Assembly: GCA_020441385.1 (NCBI GenBank)
Contig: JAGRMG010000144.1
Span: 1-37,380 of the forward strand
Reading direction: 5' to 3'
Source: Paracoccaceae bacterium
Lineage (GTDB): Bacteria > Pseudomonadota > Alphaproteobacteria > Rhodobacterales > Rhodobacteraceae
DNA: 37,380 nucleotides
Shown here piece after piece: positions 14,456 to 21,941 of this stretch; position 1 is the stretch's first letter; every line of letters starts with the position of its first letter. The translations under genes were made by a program, and so were the position numbers. The notes beneath the pieces are model-generated. The model was not told the DNA's origin, did not search any database, and saw only the letters and a program-made list of their open reading frames with translations.

Positions 14456-14851
14456 ATGAGGGCCCTGTTGGTGATTCTGTCCTGCCTGACTGCGCCGCTT
14501 GCGGCGGCGGAGACCCGCATGACGGCCGAGGCGTTCGATGCCTATACCAGGGGCAAGACGCTGTTTTACGGCTTCGAGGGCCAGCTCTATGGCGTGGAGC
14601 GCTACATGGATGGCCGCCGCGTGGTCTGGTCGTTTCTGGACGGCCGGTGCCGCGACGGGATCTGGTATGAGGAGAACGGCCAGATCTGTTTCGTCTACGA
14701 GGACCGGCCCGATCCGCAATGCTGGAGTTTCGCGCAAGGCGCCGGCGGGCTGATCGCCCGGTTCGAGAACGACCCGACCGCGACCCAGCTTTACGAGGCC
14801 GAGGATATCGGTGAGGACATGATCTGCTACGGGCCGGAAGTCGGGGTCTGA
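14456..14851 (+). CDS. Small secreted protein with four mature cysteines
   Basis: 131 residues from ATG 14456, chosen because it begins the signal peptide directly (MRALLVILSCLTAPLAAA, cut near residue 19); an upstream in-frame start at 14420 would add 12 non-signal residues. The mature part has Cys65, Cys78, Cys89 and Cys124, enough for two disulfides, and many aromatic residues (VVWSFLDGRCRDGIWYEE, QICFVYED, QCWSF). I recognise no named domain. It is probably a periplasmic protein, possibly binding a small ligand; function unknown. It begins 61 bp after the AlkB-type gene on the same strand. Confidence 0.75.
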   Translation: MRALLVILSCLTAPLAAAETRMTAEAFDAYTRGKTLFYGFEGQLYGVERYMDGRRVVWSFLDGRCRDGIWYEENGQICFVYEDRPDPQCWSFAQGAGGLIARFENDPTATQLYEAEDIGEDMICYGPEVGV

Positions 14852-14889
14852 TCGCGCGACGGCGTGCCGGTGGGCAGGCGCGGGACTTT

Positions 14890-14912
14890 GAGTATTTTCA
14901 ACCAGAAAGAAG
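14890..14912. repeat. Decayed copy of the intergenic repeat tail
   Basis: GAGTATTTTCAACCAGAAAG at 14890-14909, continuing AAG, matches the tail of the element at 10353-10376 (GAGGATATTTTC then CAGAAGA) but has lost the CCCCCGG hairpin. It lies in the 76-bp gap between the convergent secreted protein and xseA. Confidence 0.45.
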
Positions 14913-14927
14913 CAGCGGGCCGTTGCA

Positions 14928-16406
14928 TCAGAACAGCGAGCCCTGGCCGGGGTCGCCCGGTTTGCCGGGTTTGCGTGCCGGTTTGCGCCCGACCTTGAGG
15001 CGCCCGTCGGAAAACTCGATCTCGAGCGTGCTGGCGCTTGCCGCCGTGGCAAGGCTGGTGAGCACGCCGTCCGGCCCGTGGATGACGGCATAGCCGCGCG
15101 CCAGCGTCGCGCGATAGCCAAGCGTTTCGCGCAGCCGGTCGGCGGCCTCGATCCGGACCCGCAGGCGTTGGGTATGATTGCGCCCGGTGGCCCCCAGCCG
15201 CTGCGCCAGTGCTGACAGCGCGCTGCGTTTCTGGCCGATGTCGCGGGTCAGCAGGCGCGGGCGCAGCCGGCCGGCGCGCTGGTACAGGCTGTCGCGGCGG
15301 GCCAGCAGCATGCGCCGCAGCAGGGAGGGGCGCAGGCTGCCCGAGACGTTGGAGAGTGCGATGCGGCAATGCTGTGTCCGGCGCGTCAGGGCCGCCGGCA
15401 GACGTTCGGCGGCGATGTCGAGCCGCTGGCGCGGGCCCTCCAGCAGGGTATCGTGGCGGGGCAGGGCGCGCGACAGGTCGGCCAGGCGCTGACGGCGCCG
15501 TCTCACGCCGTCGGAGGCCGCGCGCACCAGCCGCGCGCCCAGATCGTTGATGCGGGCCACGAGGTCGAGGCGCACCGGGACCGCCAGTTCGGCGGCGGCG
15601 GTCGGCGTCGGCGCGCGCCGGTCGGCGGCATGGTCGATCAGTGTCGTGTCGGTTTCGTGGCCCACCGCCGAGATCAGCGGAATCGCGCTGGCGGCGGCGG
15701 CGCGGGCGACCGCTTCCTCGTTGAAGCCCCAGAGATCCTCGACCGAGCCGCCGCCGCGGGCGACGATGATCAGGTCGGGCCTGGGCAGCGCGCCGCCGGG
15801 GCGCAGCGCGTTGAAGCCCTCGATGGCGCGGGCCACCTGGGGGGCGCAGTCCTTGCCCTGCACCGCGACCGGCCAGATCAGGACCTTGCGCGGGAAGCGC
15901 TCGCGCAGCCGGTGCAGGATGTCGCGGATCACCGCGCCGGAGGGCGACGTGATCACGCCGATCACCTCGGGCAGGAACGGCAGCGCCTTCTTGCGATTGC
16001 TATCGAACAGACCCTCGGCGGCGAGCTGCCGTCTGCGCCGTTCCAGCAGCGCCATCAGGGCGCCCTGGCCCGCAATCGCCACGTCATCGACGTTGAGGTT
16101 GTATTTCGACTGTCCGCCGAACGCCGTCATGCGGCCGGTGACGACCACTTCCAGCCCTTCCTCGGGGATCACCGACAGGCCCGGCACCTGGCCCTTCCAG
16201 GTGGTGCAGGCCAGCACGCTGCTTTCGTCCTTCACGTCGAAGTAGAGGTGCCCCGATCGGGCCCGGAACACGCGGCCGACCTCGCCGCGCACCCGGATGC
16301 GGCCGAAACCGGCCTCCAGGGCGCGTTTCACCTCGCCGGAGATTTCCGAGACGGTGTATTCGGGCAGGTTCCGGCCCGGAACGGGATCGTCGATGAGATC
16401 GGACAT
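14928..16406 (-). CDS. xseA: Exodeoxyribonuclease VII large subunit
   Basis: 492 residues from ATG 16406 (MSDLIDDPVPG, the beginning I expect for this group); ATG 16418 or 16415 would add up to four residues. XseA with XseB forms exonuclease VII, which degrades single-stranded DNA from both ends and takes part in mismatch repair and damage processing. Visible parts: the N-terminal OB fold (about residues 15-110, YTVSEISGEVKRAL, GRIRVRGEVGRV, GHLYFDVKDE), then the catalytic domain (IGVITSPSGAVIRDILHRLRERFP, IIVARGGGSVEDLWGFNEE, ISAVGHETDTTLID), a long Arg-rich coiled coil and a C-terminal LARGYAVIHG segment. Length is slightly above the usual 450. No xseB is in the window. Confidence 0.95.
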   Translation of the reverse strand: MSDLIDDPVPGRNLPEYTVSEISGEVKRALEAGFGRIRVRGEVGRVFRARSGHLYFDVKDESSVLACTTWKGQVPGLSVIPEEGLEVVVTGRMTAFGGQSKYNLNVDDVAIAGQGALMALLERRRRQLAAEGLFDSNRKKALPFLPEVIGVITSPSGAVIRDILHRLRERFPRKVLIWPVAVQGKDCAPQVARAIEGFNALRPGGALPRPDLIIVARGGGSVEDLWGFNEEAVARAAAASAIPLISAVGHETDTTLIDHAADRRAPTPTAAAELAVPVRLDLVARINDLGARLVRAASDGVRRRRQRLADLSRALPRHDTLLEGPRQRLDIAAERLPAALTRRTQHCRIALSNVSGSLRPSLLRRMLLARRDSLYQRAGRLRPRLLTRDIGQKRSALSALAQRLGATGRNHTQRLRVRIEAADRLRETLGYRATLARGYAVIHGPDGVLTSLATAASASTLEIEFSDGRLKVGRKPARKPGKPGDPGQGSLF

Positions 16407-16445
16407 GGGCTGCATCATTGCCCCATATCCGGCACCGGGAAAAGG

Positions 16446-17006
16446 TCAGGCGGCGCGATTGTCGTGCCGGCCTTCGGAAATTTCCTCGATCAGGGCGTCG
16501 CAGAACGCATCCAGGTCGCCGGGGCTGCGGCTGGTGACGAGGCCCTGGTCGGTCACGACCTCGCTGTCCTGCCAGCGACCGCCGGCGTTCTCCACGTCCG
16601 TGCGGATGGATGTATAGGACGTTATGCGCCGACCTTTGGCGATGCCGGCCTCGATCAGAAGCCAGGGCGCGTGACAGATCGCCCCGATCGGCTTGCCTGC
16701 ACGCCAGAACGCGCGCACGAACTCCACCGCGCCGGGATCGGTGCGCAGCAGGTCGGGGTTGATCTGCCCGCCGGGCAGAACCAGCGCGTCGTAGTCGCTT
16801 TCGCCCGCATTCGCGAGCAGCCGGTCGACCGGCACCGAATGGCCCCAGCCGCTGCCGGACCAGCCCTTGATCCGTTCGCCGTGCGGGGCGACCACATGCA
16901 CCGTTGCGCCTTGCGCGCGCAGGGCGTCGAGGGGCCGGTCCAGTTCCGACTGTTCAAAGCCGTCGGTGGCCAGAATGGCGACGGTCTTTCCGGTAAGGCG
17001 GGGCAT
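16446..17006 (-). CDS. DJ-1/PfpI family protein (YhbO-like)
   Basis: 186 residues from ATG 17006 with AAAGGAGA upstream. It has the type-1 glutamine-amidotransferase-like fold of PfpI/YhbO: VAILATDGFEQSELDRP (Glu18), DALVLPGGQINPDLLR, and the nucleophile elbow GAICHAPWLLIEAG with Cys111 and His112. Members are described as stress proteins, proteases or deglycases of glyoxal-modified proteins and nucleotides; which activity applies is debated. The trio Glu18/Cys111/His112 is intact, so an active enzyme is likely. It is divergent from purD. Confidence 0.9.
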   Translation of the reverse strand: MPRLTGKTVAILATDGFEQSELDRPLDALRAQGATVHVVAPHGERIKGWSGSGWGHSVPVDRLLANAGESDYDALVLPGGQINPDLLRTDPGAVEFVRAFWRAGKPIGAICHAPWLLIEAGIAKGRRITSYTSIRTDVENAGGRWQDSEVVTDQGLVTSRSPGDLDAFCDALIEEISEGRHDNRAA

Positions 17007-17097
17007 TCTTGTCTCCTTTTCGCGTGCGCCTCGGGTCCGAGGGGTCGGCGGACCAACGCCCGCCGGCGCGCCCGGGTTCCCGGCCTGCGGCGCGCGC

Positions 17098-17126
17098 TTG
17101 CCAATATGCGCCGCCGCCCCTATTGA
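17098..17126 (+). promoter_or_regulatory. Probable purD promoter
   Basis: TTGCCA (17098-17103), a 17-bp spacer and TATTGA (17121-17126). The expected start near 17133 leaves a short leader of 20 nt that includes the ACAGGGGG ribosome site. No riboswitch-like structure fits in so short a leader. Confidence 0.5.
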
Positions 17127-17152
17127 GATGGCGGTTTTCGACAGGGGGCGTC

Positions 17153-18424
17153 ATGAACATTCTGATCCTGGGCGGCGGTGGACGCGAGCACAGCCTTGCC
17201 TGGGCGGTGATGCAGAACCCCAAATGCGACAAGCTGATCGTCAGCCCCGGCAATGCCGGGATCGCGCAGATCGCGGAATGCGCGGCGCTCGACATCGTCG
17301 ACGGCGGCGCGGTGGCCGAGTTCGCGCAGCAGAACGCCATCGATCTGGTGATCGTGGGGCCCGAGGCGCCGCTGGCAGCCGGCGTGGCCGACCGGCTGCG
17401 CGATACCGGCATCGCGGTGTTCGGCCCGTCCGCCGCGGCGGCGCGGCTGGAGGCGTCCAAACGCTTTACCAAGGAGATCTGCGATGCGGCCGGCGTGCCG
17501 ACGGCGGCCTACGCCCATTTCAGCGACCCGCAGGCGGCGCGCGCGCATGTCCGGGCCAGGGGGGCGCCGATCGTGGTCAAGGCCGACGGGCTGGCGGCCG
17601 GCAAGGGGGTGATCGTTGCCGAGACCGAGGCGCAGGCGCTTGCAGCCATCGACGAGATGTTCGCCGGCAGCTTCGGCGCGGCCGGGGCCGAGGTGGTGAT
17701 CGAGGAGTTCATGGAGGGCGAGGAGGCGTCGCTGTTCGTGCTGTGCGATGGCAAGACCGTTCTGCCCATCGGCAGCGCGCAGGATCACAAGCGCGTGGGA
17801 GAGGGCGACACCGGCCCCAATACCGGCGGCATGGGCGCCTATTCGCCGGCGCCGGTGCTGAGCCCGGACATCGAGGCCCGCGCCATGGACCGGATCGTGC
17901 GCCCCACTATCGCGGAAATGGCGCGGCGCGGGACGCCCTATCAGGGCGTGCTCTATGCCGGTCTGATGATCCGCGACGGGCAGCCGCGGCTGGTGGAATA
18001 CAACGTGCGGTTCGGCGATCCGGAATGCCAGGTGCTGATGATGCGGCTGGGCGCGCAGGCGCTGGATCTGATGCATGCGGCGGCCGAGGGGCGATTGGCC
18101 GGGGCGCGCGTCAACTGGGCCGACGATCATGCCATGACCGTGGTTCTGGCGGCGCGCGGCTATCCCGGCGCCCATGCCACGGGCAGCGTGATCGGCGGGC
18201 TCGATGGCCTGCCCGAGACCGCGTTCGAGATGTGTTTTCACGCCGGCACCGCGCGCCGCGACGGCAAGGTGGTGGCGGCGGGCGGGCGTGTGCTGAACGC
18301 CACCGCGCGCGGCGACACGCTGGCGCAGGCGCGCGCGCGGGCCTATGCCATGGCCGATGCGATCGACTGGCCGCAGGGGTTTTACCGGCGCGATATCGGC
18401 TGGCGCGCGCTTGACGGCGCGTGA
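17153..18424 (+). CDS. purD: Phosphoribosylamine-glycine ligase (GAR synthetase)
   Basis: 423 residues from ATG 17153, the first start that gives the standard N-terminus MNILILGGGGREHSLAW; upstream in-frame starts add unrelated sequence. It joins glycine to phosphoribosylamine with ATP in the second step of purine synthesis. Seen: VIVGPEAPLAAGV, the ATP-grasp domain (VVKADGLAAGKGV, EVVIEEFMEGEEASLF, and NTGGMGAYSPAP), metal-binding VEYNVRFGDPECQ, and the C-terminal domain MTVVLAARGYPG. All are canonical and the length is normal. The gene stands alone; no other pur gene is adjacent. Confidence 0.97.
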   Translation: MNILILGGGGREHSLAWAVMQNPKCDKLIVSPGNAGIAQIAECAALDIVDGGAVAEFAQQNAIDLVIVGPEAPLAAGVADRLRDTGIAVFGPSAAAARLEASKRFTKEICDAAGVPTAAYAHFSDPQAARAHVRARGAPIVVKADGLAAGKGVIVAETEAQALAAIDEMFAGSFGAAGAEVVIEEFMEGEEASLFVLCDGKTVLPIGSAQDHKRVGEGDTGPNTGGMGAYSPAPVLSPDIEARAMDRIVRPTIAEMARRGTPYQGVLYAGLMIRDGQPRLVEYNVRFGDPECQVLMMRLGAQALDLMHAAAEGRLAGARVNWADDHAMTVVLAARGYPGAHATGSVIGGLDGLPETAFEMCFHAGTARRDGKVVAAGGRVLNATARGDTLAQARARAYAMADAIDWPQGFYRRDIGWRALDGA

Positions 18425-18520
18425 TGCCACCGCCGGGCGGCGCCGGGCGAACGGGTCGGCCGCGCGGTTTGCAGCGGGCCGGTTCAGCGGCTATCCTGCC
18501 GGTACAAGACCGAGGGGGCG

Positions 18521-19132
18521 ATGAACGGTTCGAAGGATAGGCCGGATCTCGACAGGCTGTTTGCCGCGCGTGATTTGGCGGGGCTGGCGTTCACCCATGC
18601 GCCGGTGGGGCTGGTGGTGACGGAGAACCGCGTGATCCGGGCCTGCAACCAGAGCTTTGCGGCGATGTTCGGCTATGAGTGCGGGGAGCTGTGCGACCGG
18701 TCCTTCGCGATCCTCTATCCAAGCCAGGAGGAATTCGTGAACATCCGCAACCGCGGCGTGCGGGCGCTGCGCGAAGGCGGCGCCTACTGGGACGAACGCG
18801 TGATGATGCGCCGGGGGGGCGATTTGTTCTGGTGCCGGGTGCGCGGCCACACCTTCACCCCCGAGGAGCCGCTGGCCCGCGCGGTGTGGAGCTTTGCCGA
18901 TCTGGCCGATACCCGCCCCTATCTGCCGCTGACCCGGCGCGAACGCGAGGTGTTCTCGCTTCTGGGCGAGGGCAAGACCAGCAAGGAGATCGCGCGTTCG
19001 CTGGAACTCAGCTATCGCACGGTCGAGGTGCACCGCGCGCGGCTGCTGAAGAAGTTCGGCGTCGCCAACACCGCCGGGCTGTTCCAGTCGCTGGGCGATA
19101 TCGGCGGCGATCATGTGGTCAGCAGCAGCTGA
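18521..19132 (+). CDS. PAS-LuxR transcriptional regulator
   Basis: 203 residues from ATG 18521 with GAGGG just upstream. Residues 20-128 form a PAS domain (FTHAPVGLVVTENRVIRACNQSFAAMFGY, then DERVMMRRGGDLFWCRVRGHTF), and from residue 137 a LuxR/GerE helix-turn-helix (LTRREREVFSLLGEGKTSKEIARSLELSYRTVEVHRARLL). There is no receiver domain, so it is controlled by whatever its PAS domain senses rather than by phosphorylation. PAS ligands can be haem, flavin or small metabolites; no diagnostic ligand residue can be assigned here, though the PAS part has three cysteines. Targets are unknown. It is convergent with the oxidoreductase (24-bp gap). Confidence 0.85.
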   Translation: MNGSKDRPDLDRLFAARDLAGLAFTHAPVGLVVTENRVIRACNQSFAAMFGYECGELCDRSFAILYPSQEEFVNIRNRGVRALREGGAYWDERVMMRRGGDLFWCRVRGHTFTPEEPLARAVWSFADLADTRPYLPLTRREREVFSLLGEGKTSKEIARSLELSYRTVEVHRARLLKKFGVANTAGLFQSLGDIGGDHVVSSS

Positions 19133-19156
19133 GATCGCCGCGCAACTCGCGCCCGG

Positions 19157-20197
19157 TCAGATCAGCCTGACCAGTTGCTTGCCGGTATTGCCGCCCTTCA
19201 GCATCGACAGGAAGGCGGCGGGGGTGTTTTCAAGCCCCTCGGCGACATCTTCGAGATAGCGGATTTCGCCGCTGGCCAGTTTCGGCCCGACATCGGCCAG
19301 GAATTGCGGATAGCGGTCGTAGTGGTTGGAGATGATGAAGCCGTTGACCGACAGGAATTTCTTGAGGATGGTGCTCCAGAGGGCGGGCAGCGACAATCCT
19401 TCGCTCGCGGCCTTGGCGCCCAGCCCGCCGGCATCATACCAGCTTATGACGCCGCAGAGCGGGATTCGCCCGAAATCGTTCATCAGCGGGATCACCGCTT
19501 CGAGAACCTTGCCCCCGACATTCTCGTAGTAGATGTCGACGCCTGCGGGGCAGGCGTCGCGCAGGGCGGCCCGCAGATCGCGTGCGCTGTCATGGGCGCG
19601 GTGGTCGATGCAGGCATCGAACCCGAAGGTGTCGGTGGCCAGTGCGCATTTTTCGGCCCCTCCCGCGATGCCCACGGCGCGCAGCCCGGCCAGCCGTGCA
19701 AGTTGCCCGACCATCGAACCCACCGGCCCGGTTGCGGCGGCCACGACAAGGGTTTCGCCCGGTTTCGGGCGGCCCAGTTCGTTTAGCCCGTACCAGCCGG
19801 TGAAACCCGGCATGCCGAGAACGCCCAAGGCCGTGCCGATCGGCGCCTGCGCAGGGTCGAGCCGGCGCAGCTGGTTGCCGTTCTCGCAGGCGTGGGTCGT
19901 CCAGCCGAACATGCCGAAGGCGAAGTCGCCGGGCCGGAAATCGGGGTGATTGGAGGCGACCACCTCGCCCACGCCGCCGCCTCCCATGATGCCGCCGACC
20001 GGCACCGGGGCGGCGTAGGATTCGGCGTCGTCCATGCGCCCGCGCATGTAGGGATCAAGCGAGATGTAGTGCACCCGCACCACCACCTCGCCATCGCCCG
20101 GGGCCGGGACGGGCGAAGTTTCGATGCGGAAATTGTCCTCTGACGCGGCGCCCTCGGGGCGGCTGGCAAGAACGATGCGGCGCATCTGGTCTGTCAT
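19157..20197 (-). CDS. NADP-dependent oxidoreductase, zinc-free MDR family (CurA/prostaglandin-reductase-like)
   Basis: 346 residues from ATG 20197 with AGGAGG nine bases upstream; the longer in-frame start at 20269 is rejected for lack of homology. It is a medium-chain reductase of the group that reduces alpha,beta-unsaturated carbonyl compounds with NADPH: YISLDPYMRGRM near residues 44-55, GGGGVGEVVAS, the nucleotide-binding AAATGPVGSMVGQLARLAG, and VDIYYENVGG, all typical of CurA, leukotriene B4 dehydrogenase and YncB. No zinc-binding Cys/His set is present. The likely role is detoxification of reactive enals. It is divergent from the inositol monophosphatase gene. Confidence 0.88.
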   Translation of the reverse strand: MTDQMRRIVLASRPEGAASEDNFRIETSPVPAPGDGEVVVRVHYISLDPYMRGRMDDAESYAAPVPVGGIMGGGGVGEVVASNHPDFRPGDFAFGMFGWTTHACENGNQLRRLDPAQAPIGTALGVLGMPGFTGWYGLNELGRPKPGETLVVAAATGPVGSMVGQLARLAGLRAVGIAGGAEKCALATDTFGFDACIDHRAHDSARDLRAALRDACPAGVDIYYENVGGKVLEAVIPLMNDFGRIPLCGVISWYDAGGLGAKAASEGLSLPALWSTILKKFLSVNGFIISNHYDRYPQFLADVGPKLASGEIRYLEDVAEGLENTPAAFLSMLKGGNTGKQLVRLI

Positions 20198-20262
20198 CTT
20201 TCTGGTCCTCCTGTTCGGGCGGCAGGGTGGACCCGCGCGCGCCGGATGGCAAGCCGTGGCCC

Positions 20263-20291
20263 TTGGCAAGGCGCCCGCGCCCGCGTATACG
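20263..20291 (+). promoter_or_regulatory. Probable promoter of the inositol monophosphatase gene
   Basis: TTGGCA (20263-20268), exactly 17 bp, then TATACG (20286-20291). The -10 lies inside a perfect 12-bp palindrome, CGCGTATACGCG (20282-20293), which could also be an operator. The leader would be about 46 nt with AGGAG before the ATG. Confidence 0.5.
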
Positions 20292-20343
20292 CGCCTCTCG
20301 ACCCGGGCCGGAGCCCGCCCCGACCCTCACAGGAGCCCGCGAC

Positions 20344-21132
20344 ATGGTAGGCAGCGCAAACCTCAACATCATGCTCAAGGCCGCGCGCAAGGCGGGGCGG
20401 TCGCTGGTCAAGGATTTCCGCGAGGTCGAGAATTTGCAGGTGTCGATGAAGGGGGCGGGCGATTTCGTGTCCAAGGCCGACATCAGCGCCGAGGCGATCC
20501 TGAAAGAGGAACTTCTGGGCGCCCGCCCGACCTATGGCTGGCTGGCCGAGGAGGGGGGCGCCATCGAAGGCCAGGATCCCACGAGGCGCTGGATCGTCGA
20601 TCCGCTGGACGGCACCACGAACTTCCTGCACGGACTGCCCCATTGGGCGGTTTCGATCGCGCTGGAACACAAGGGCCAGGTGGTCGCCGGGGTGATCTTC
20701 GATGTCGCCAAGGACGAGATGTTCCTGGCCGAGAAGGGGCAGGGAGCCTGGATCAACGAACGCCGGTTGCGGGTGTCGGGGCGGTCGCGGATGATCGAAT
20801 CGATCTTCGCCACCGGCCTGCCGTTCGGCGGGCGGCCCGATCTGCCCGCGACCCTGAAGGATCTGGCGCGCCTGCTGCCCTCCTGCGCCGGTGTGCGGCG
20901 CTGGGGTTCGGCGGCGCTGGACATGGCCTATGTCGCGGCGGGCCGCTATGACGGGTTCTGGGAACGCGGTCTGCACCCATGGGACATGGCCGCCGGCATC
21001 GTCATCGTGCGCGAGGCGGGAGGTCTGGCCGAGTCGCTGCGCGACCCGCGCGGCCACATCCTGGAGGATGGCGAGGTGATCTGCGCCAACGCCGCGATAT
21101 TCGAGCATTTCGCCCGGCTGATGCGCAACTGA
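20344..21132 (+). CDS. Inositol monophosphatase family protein (SuhB-like)
   Basis: 262 residues from ATG 20344 with AGGAG upstream; the long in-frame extension back to 20227 lacks homology. Metal-dependent phosphatase fold with the three signatures: GWLAEEGG (Glu69/Glu70), WIVDPLDGTTNFLHGLPHWA (Asp86, Asp89) and WDMAAG (Asp214). It hydrolyses inositol 1-phosphate or related sugar phosphates with Mg2+. In bacteria the SuhB member also has a role in rRNA transcription antitermination, which the sequence alone cannot confirm or exclude. It is convergent with the rhomboid gene (12-bp gap). Confidence 0.94.
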   Translation: MVGSANLNIMLKAARKAGRSLVKDFREVENLQVSMKGAGDFVSKADISAEAILKEELLGARPTYGWLAEEGGAIEGQDPTRRWIVDPLDGTTNFLHGLPHWAVSIALEHKGQVVAGVIFDVAKDEMFLAEKGQGAWINERRLRVSGRSRMIESIFATGLPFGGRPDLPATLKDLARLLPSCAGVRRWGSAALDMAYVAAGRYDGFWERGLHPWDMAAGIVIVREAGGLAESLRDPRGHILEDGEVICANAAIFEHFARLMRN

Positions 21133-21144
21133 ACCGCGCGGGCT

Positions 21145-21888
21145 TCAGCGGCGCGGCACCTTCGGGATGCGGCTGGCGGCAAGCTTGTATGTCTTCTCGG
21201 GATGGGGCGGCCTGCCGTGCGTCCGGCTCCAGAATGCCGCCCCGCCGCGGCGCAGCCAGAACGGCAGCGTCAGCACCAGCCCGACGATGAAGCCGCCGGT
21301 ATGCGCCCAGTAGGCGACACCCCCGCCATTGGGATCGGCATGCAGACTGCCGATGAACTGCAAGCCCAGCCAGACCCCCAGCATGAGCCACGCCGGCACC
21401 GCGACCACGCGGAAGAAGATCACGATGATGAACAGGATATCCACCCGCGCCCTGGGAAACAGCAGCAGATAGCCCCCCATCACCCCGGCGATGGCGCCCG
21501 AAGCGCCGACGGTGGGCACAAGCGATTGCGGCGCGGTGATCACATGCACCAGCCCGGCGCCGATGCCGGCGGCGAGGTAGAACAGGGCAAAGCCCGCGTG
21601 TCCCATCTCGTCTTCGAGGTTGTCGCCGAAGATCCACAGGAACAGCATGTTCCCGGCCAGGTGCAGGAACCCGGCATGCAGGAACATCGAGGTGAACAGG
21701 GTCTGGTATCCGTGGCCGTCGCTGATGCGCGCCGGCACGATCGCCCATTCATAGAAGAAATGCGACAGCGCGCGATCGTCGCCCATGATCCCGGCATAGC
21801 CGAGATAGGCCAGGACATTCGCCGCCATCAGCGCATAGACGACATAGGGCGTGCCGCCCGAGGGGTTGTGGTCGCGGATCGGGAACAT
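21145..21888 (-). CDS. Rhomboid family intramembrane serine protease
   Basis: 247 residues from ATG 21888; the frame stays open far upstream across putA, but only this start gives a rhomboid N-terminus (MFPIRDHNPSGGTPYVVYAL). Six or so helices carry the rhomboid elements: HAGFLHLAGNMLFLWIFGDNLED (His76, Asn80), GASGAIAGVMG with nucleophile Ser130, and AYWAHTGGFIVG with catalytic His196. The protein cleaves transmembrane helices of other membrane proteins; the substrate is unknown. The upstream ribosome site is weak. It follows putA by 53 bp on the same strand and may be read through from it. Confidence 0.92.
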   Translation of the reverse strand: MFPIRDHNPSGGTPYVVYALMAANVLAYLGYAGIMGDDRALSHFFYEWAIVPARISDGHGYQTLFTSMFLHAGFLHLAGNMLFLWIFGDNLEDEMGHAGFALFYLAAGIGAGLVHVITAPQSLVPTVGASGAIAGVMGGYLLLFPRARVDILFIIVIFFRVVAVPAWLMLGVWLGLQFIGSLHADPNGGGVAYWAHTGGFIVGLVLTLPFWLRRGGAAFWSRTHGRPPHPEKTYKLAASRIPKVPRR

Positions 21889-21941
21889 GGCGCGACGCTG
21901 ACGCCAAAGCGCGCCGCGGTCAAGATGCGCGCACGCCGGGT

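Noticed and set aside
17007-17152. Purine riboswitch before purD
   Set aside because: The predicted leader is about 20 nt, too short, and no aptamer-like conserved core is visible.
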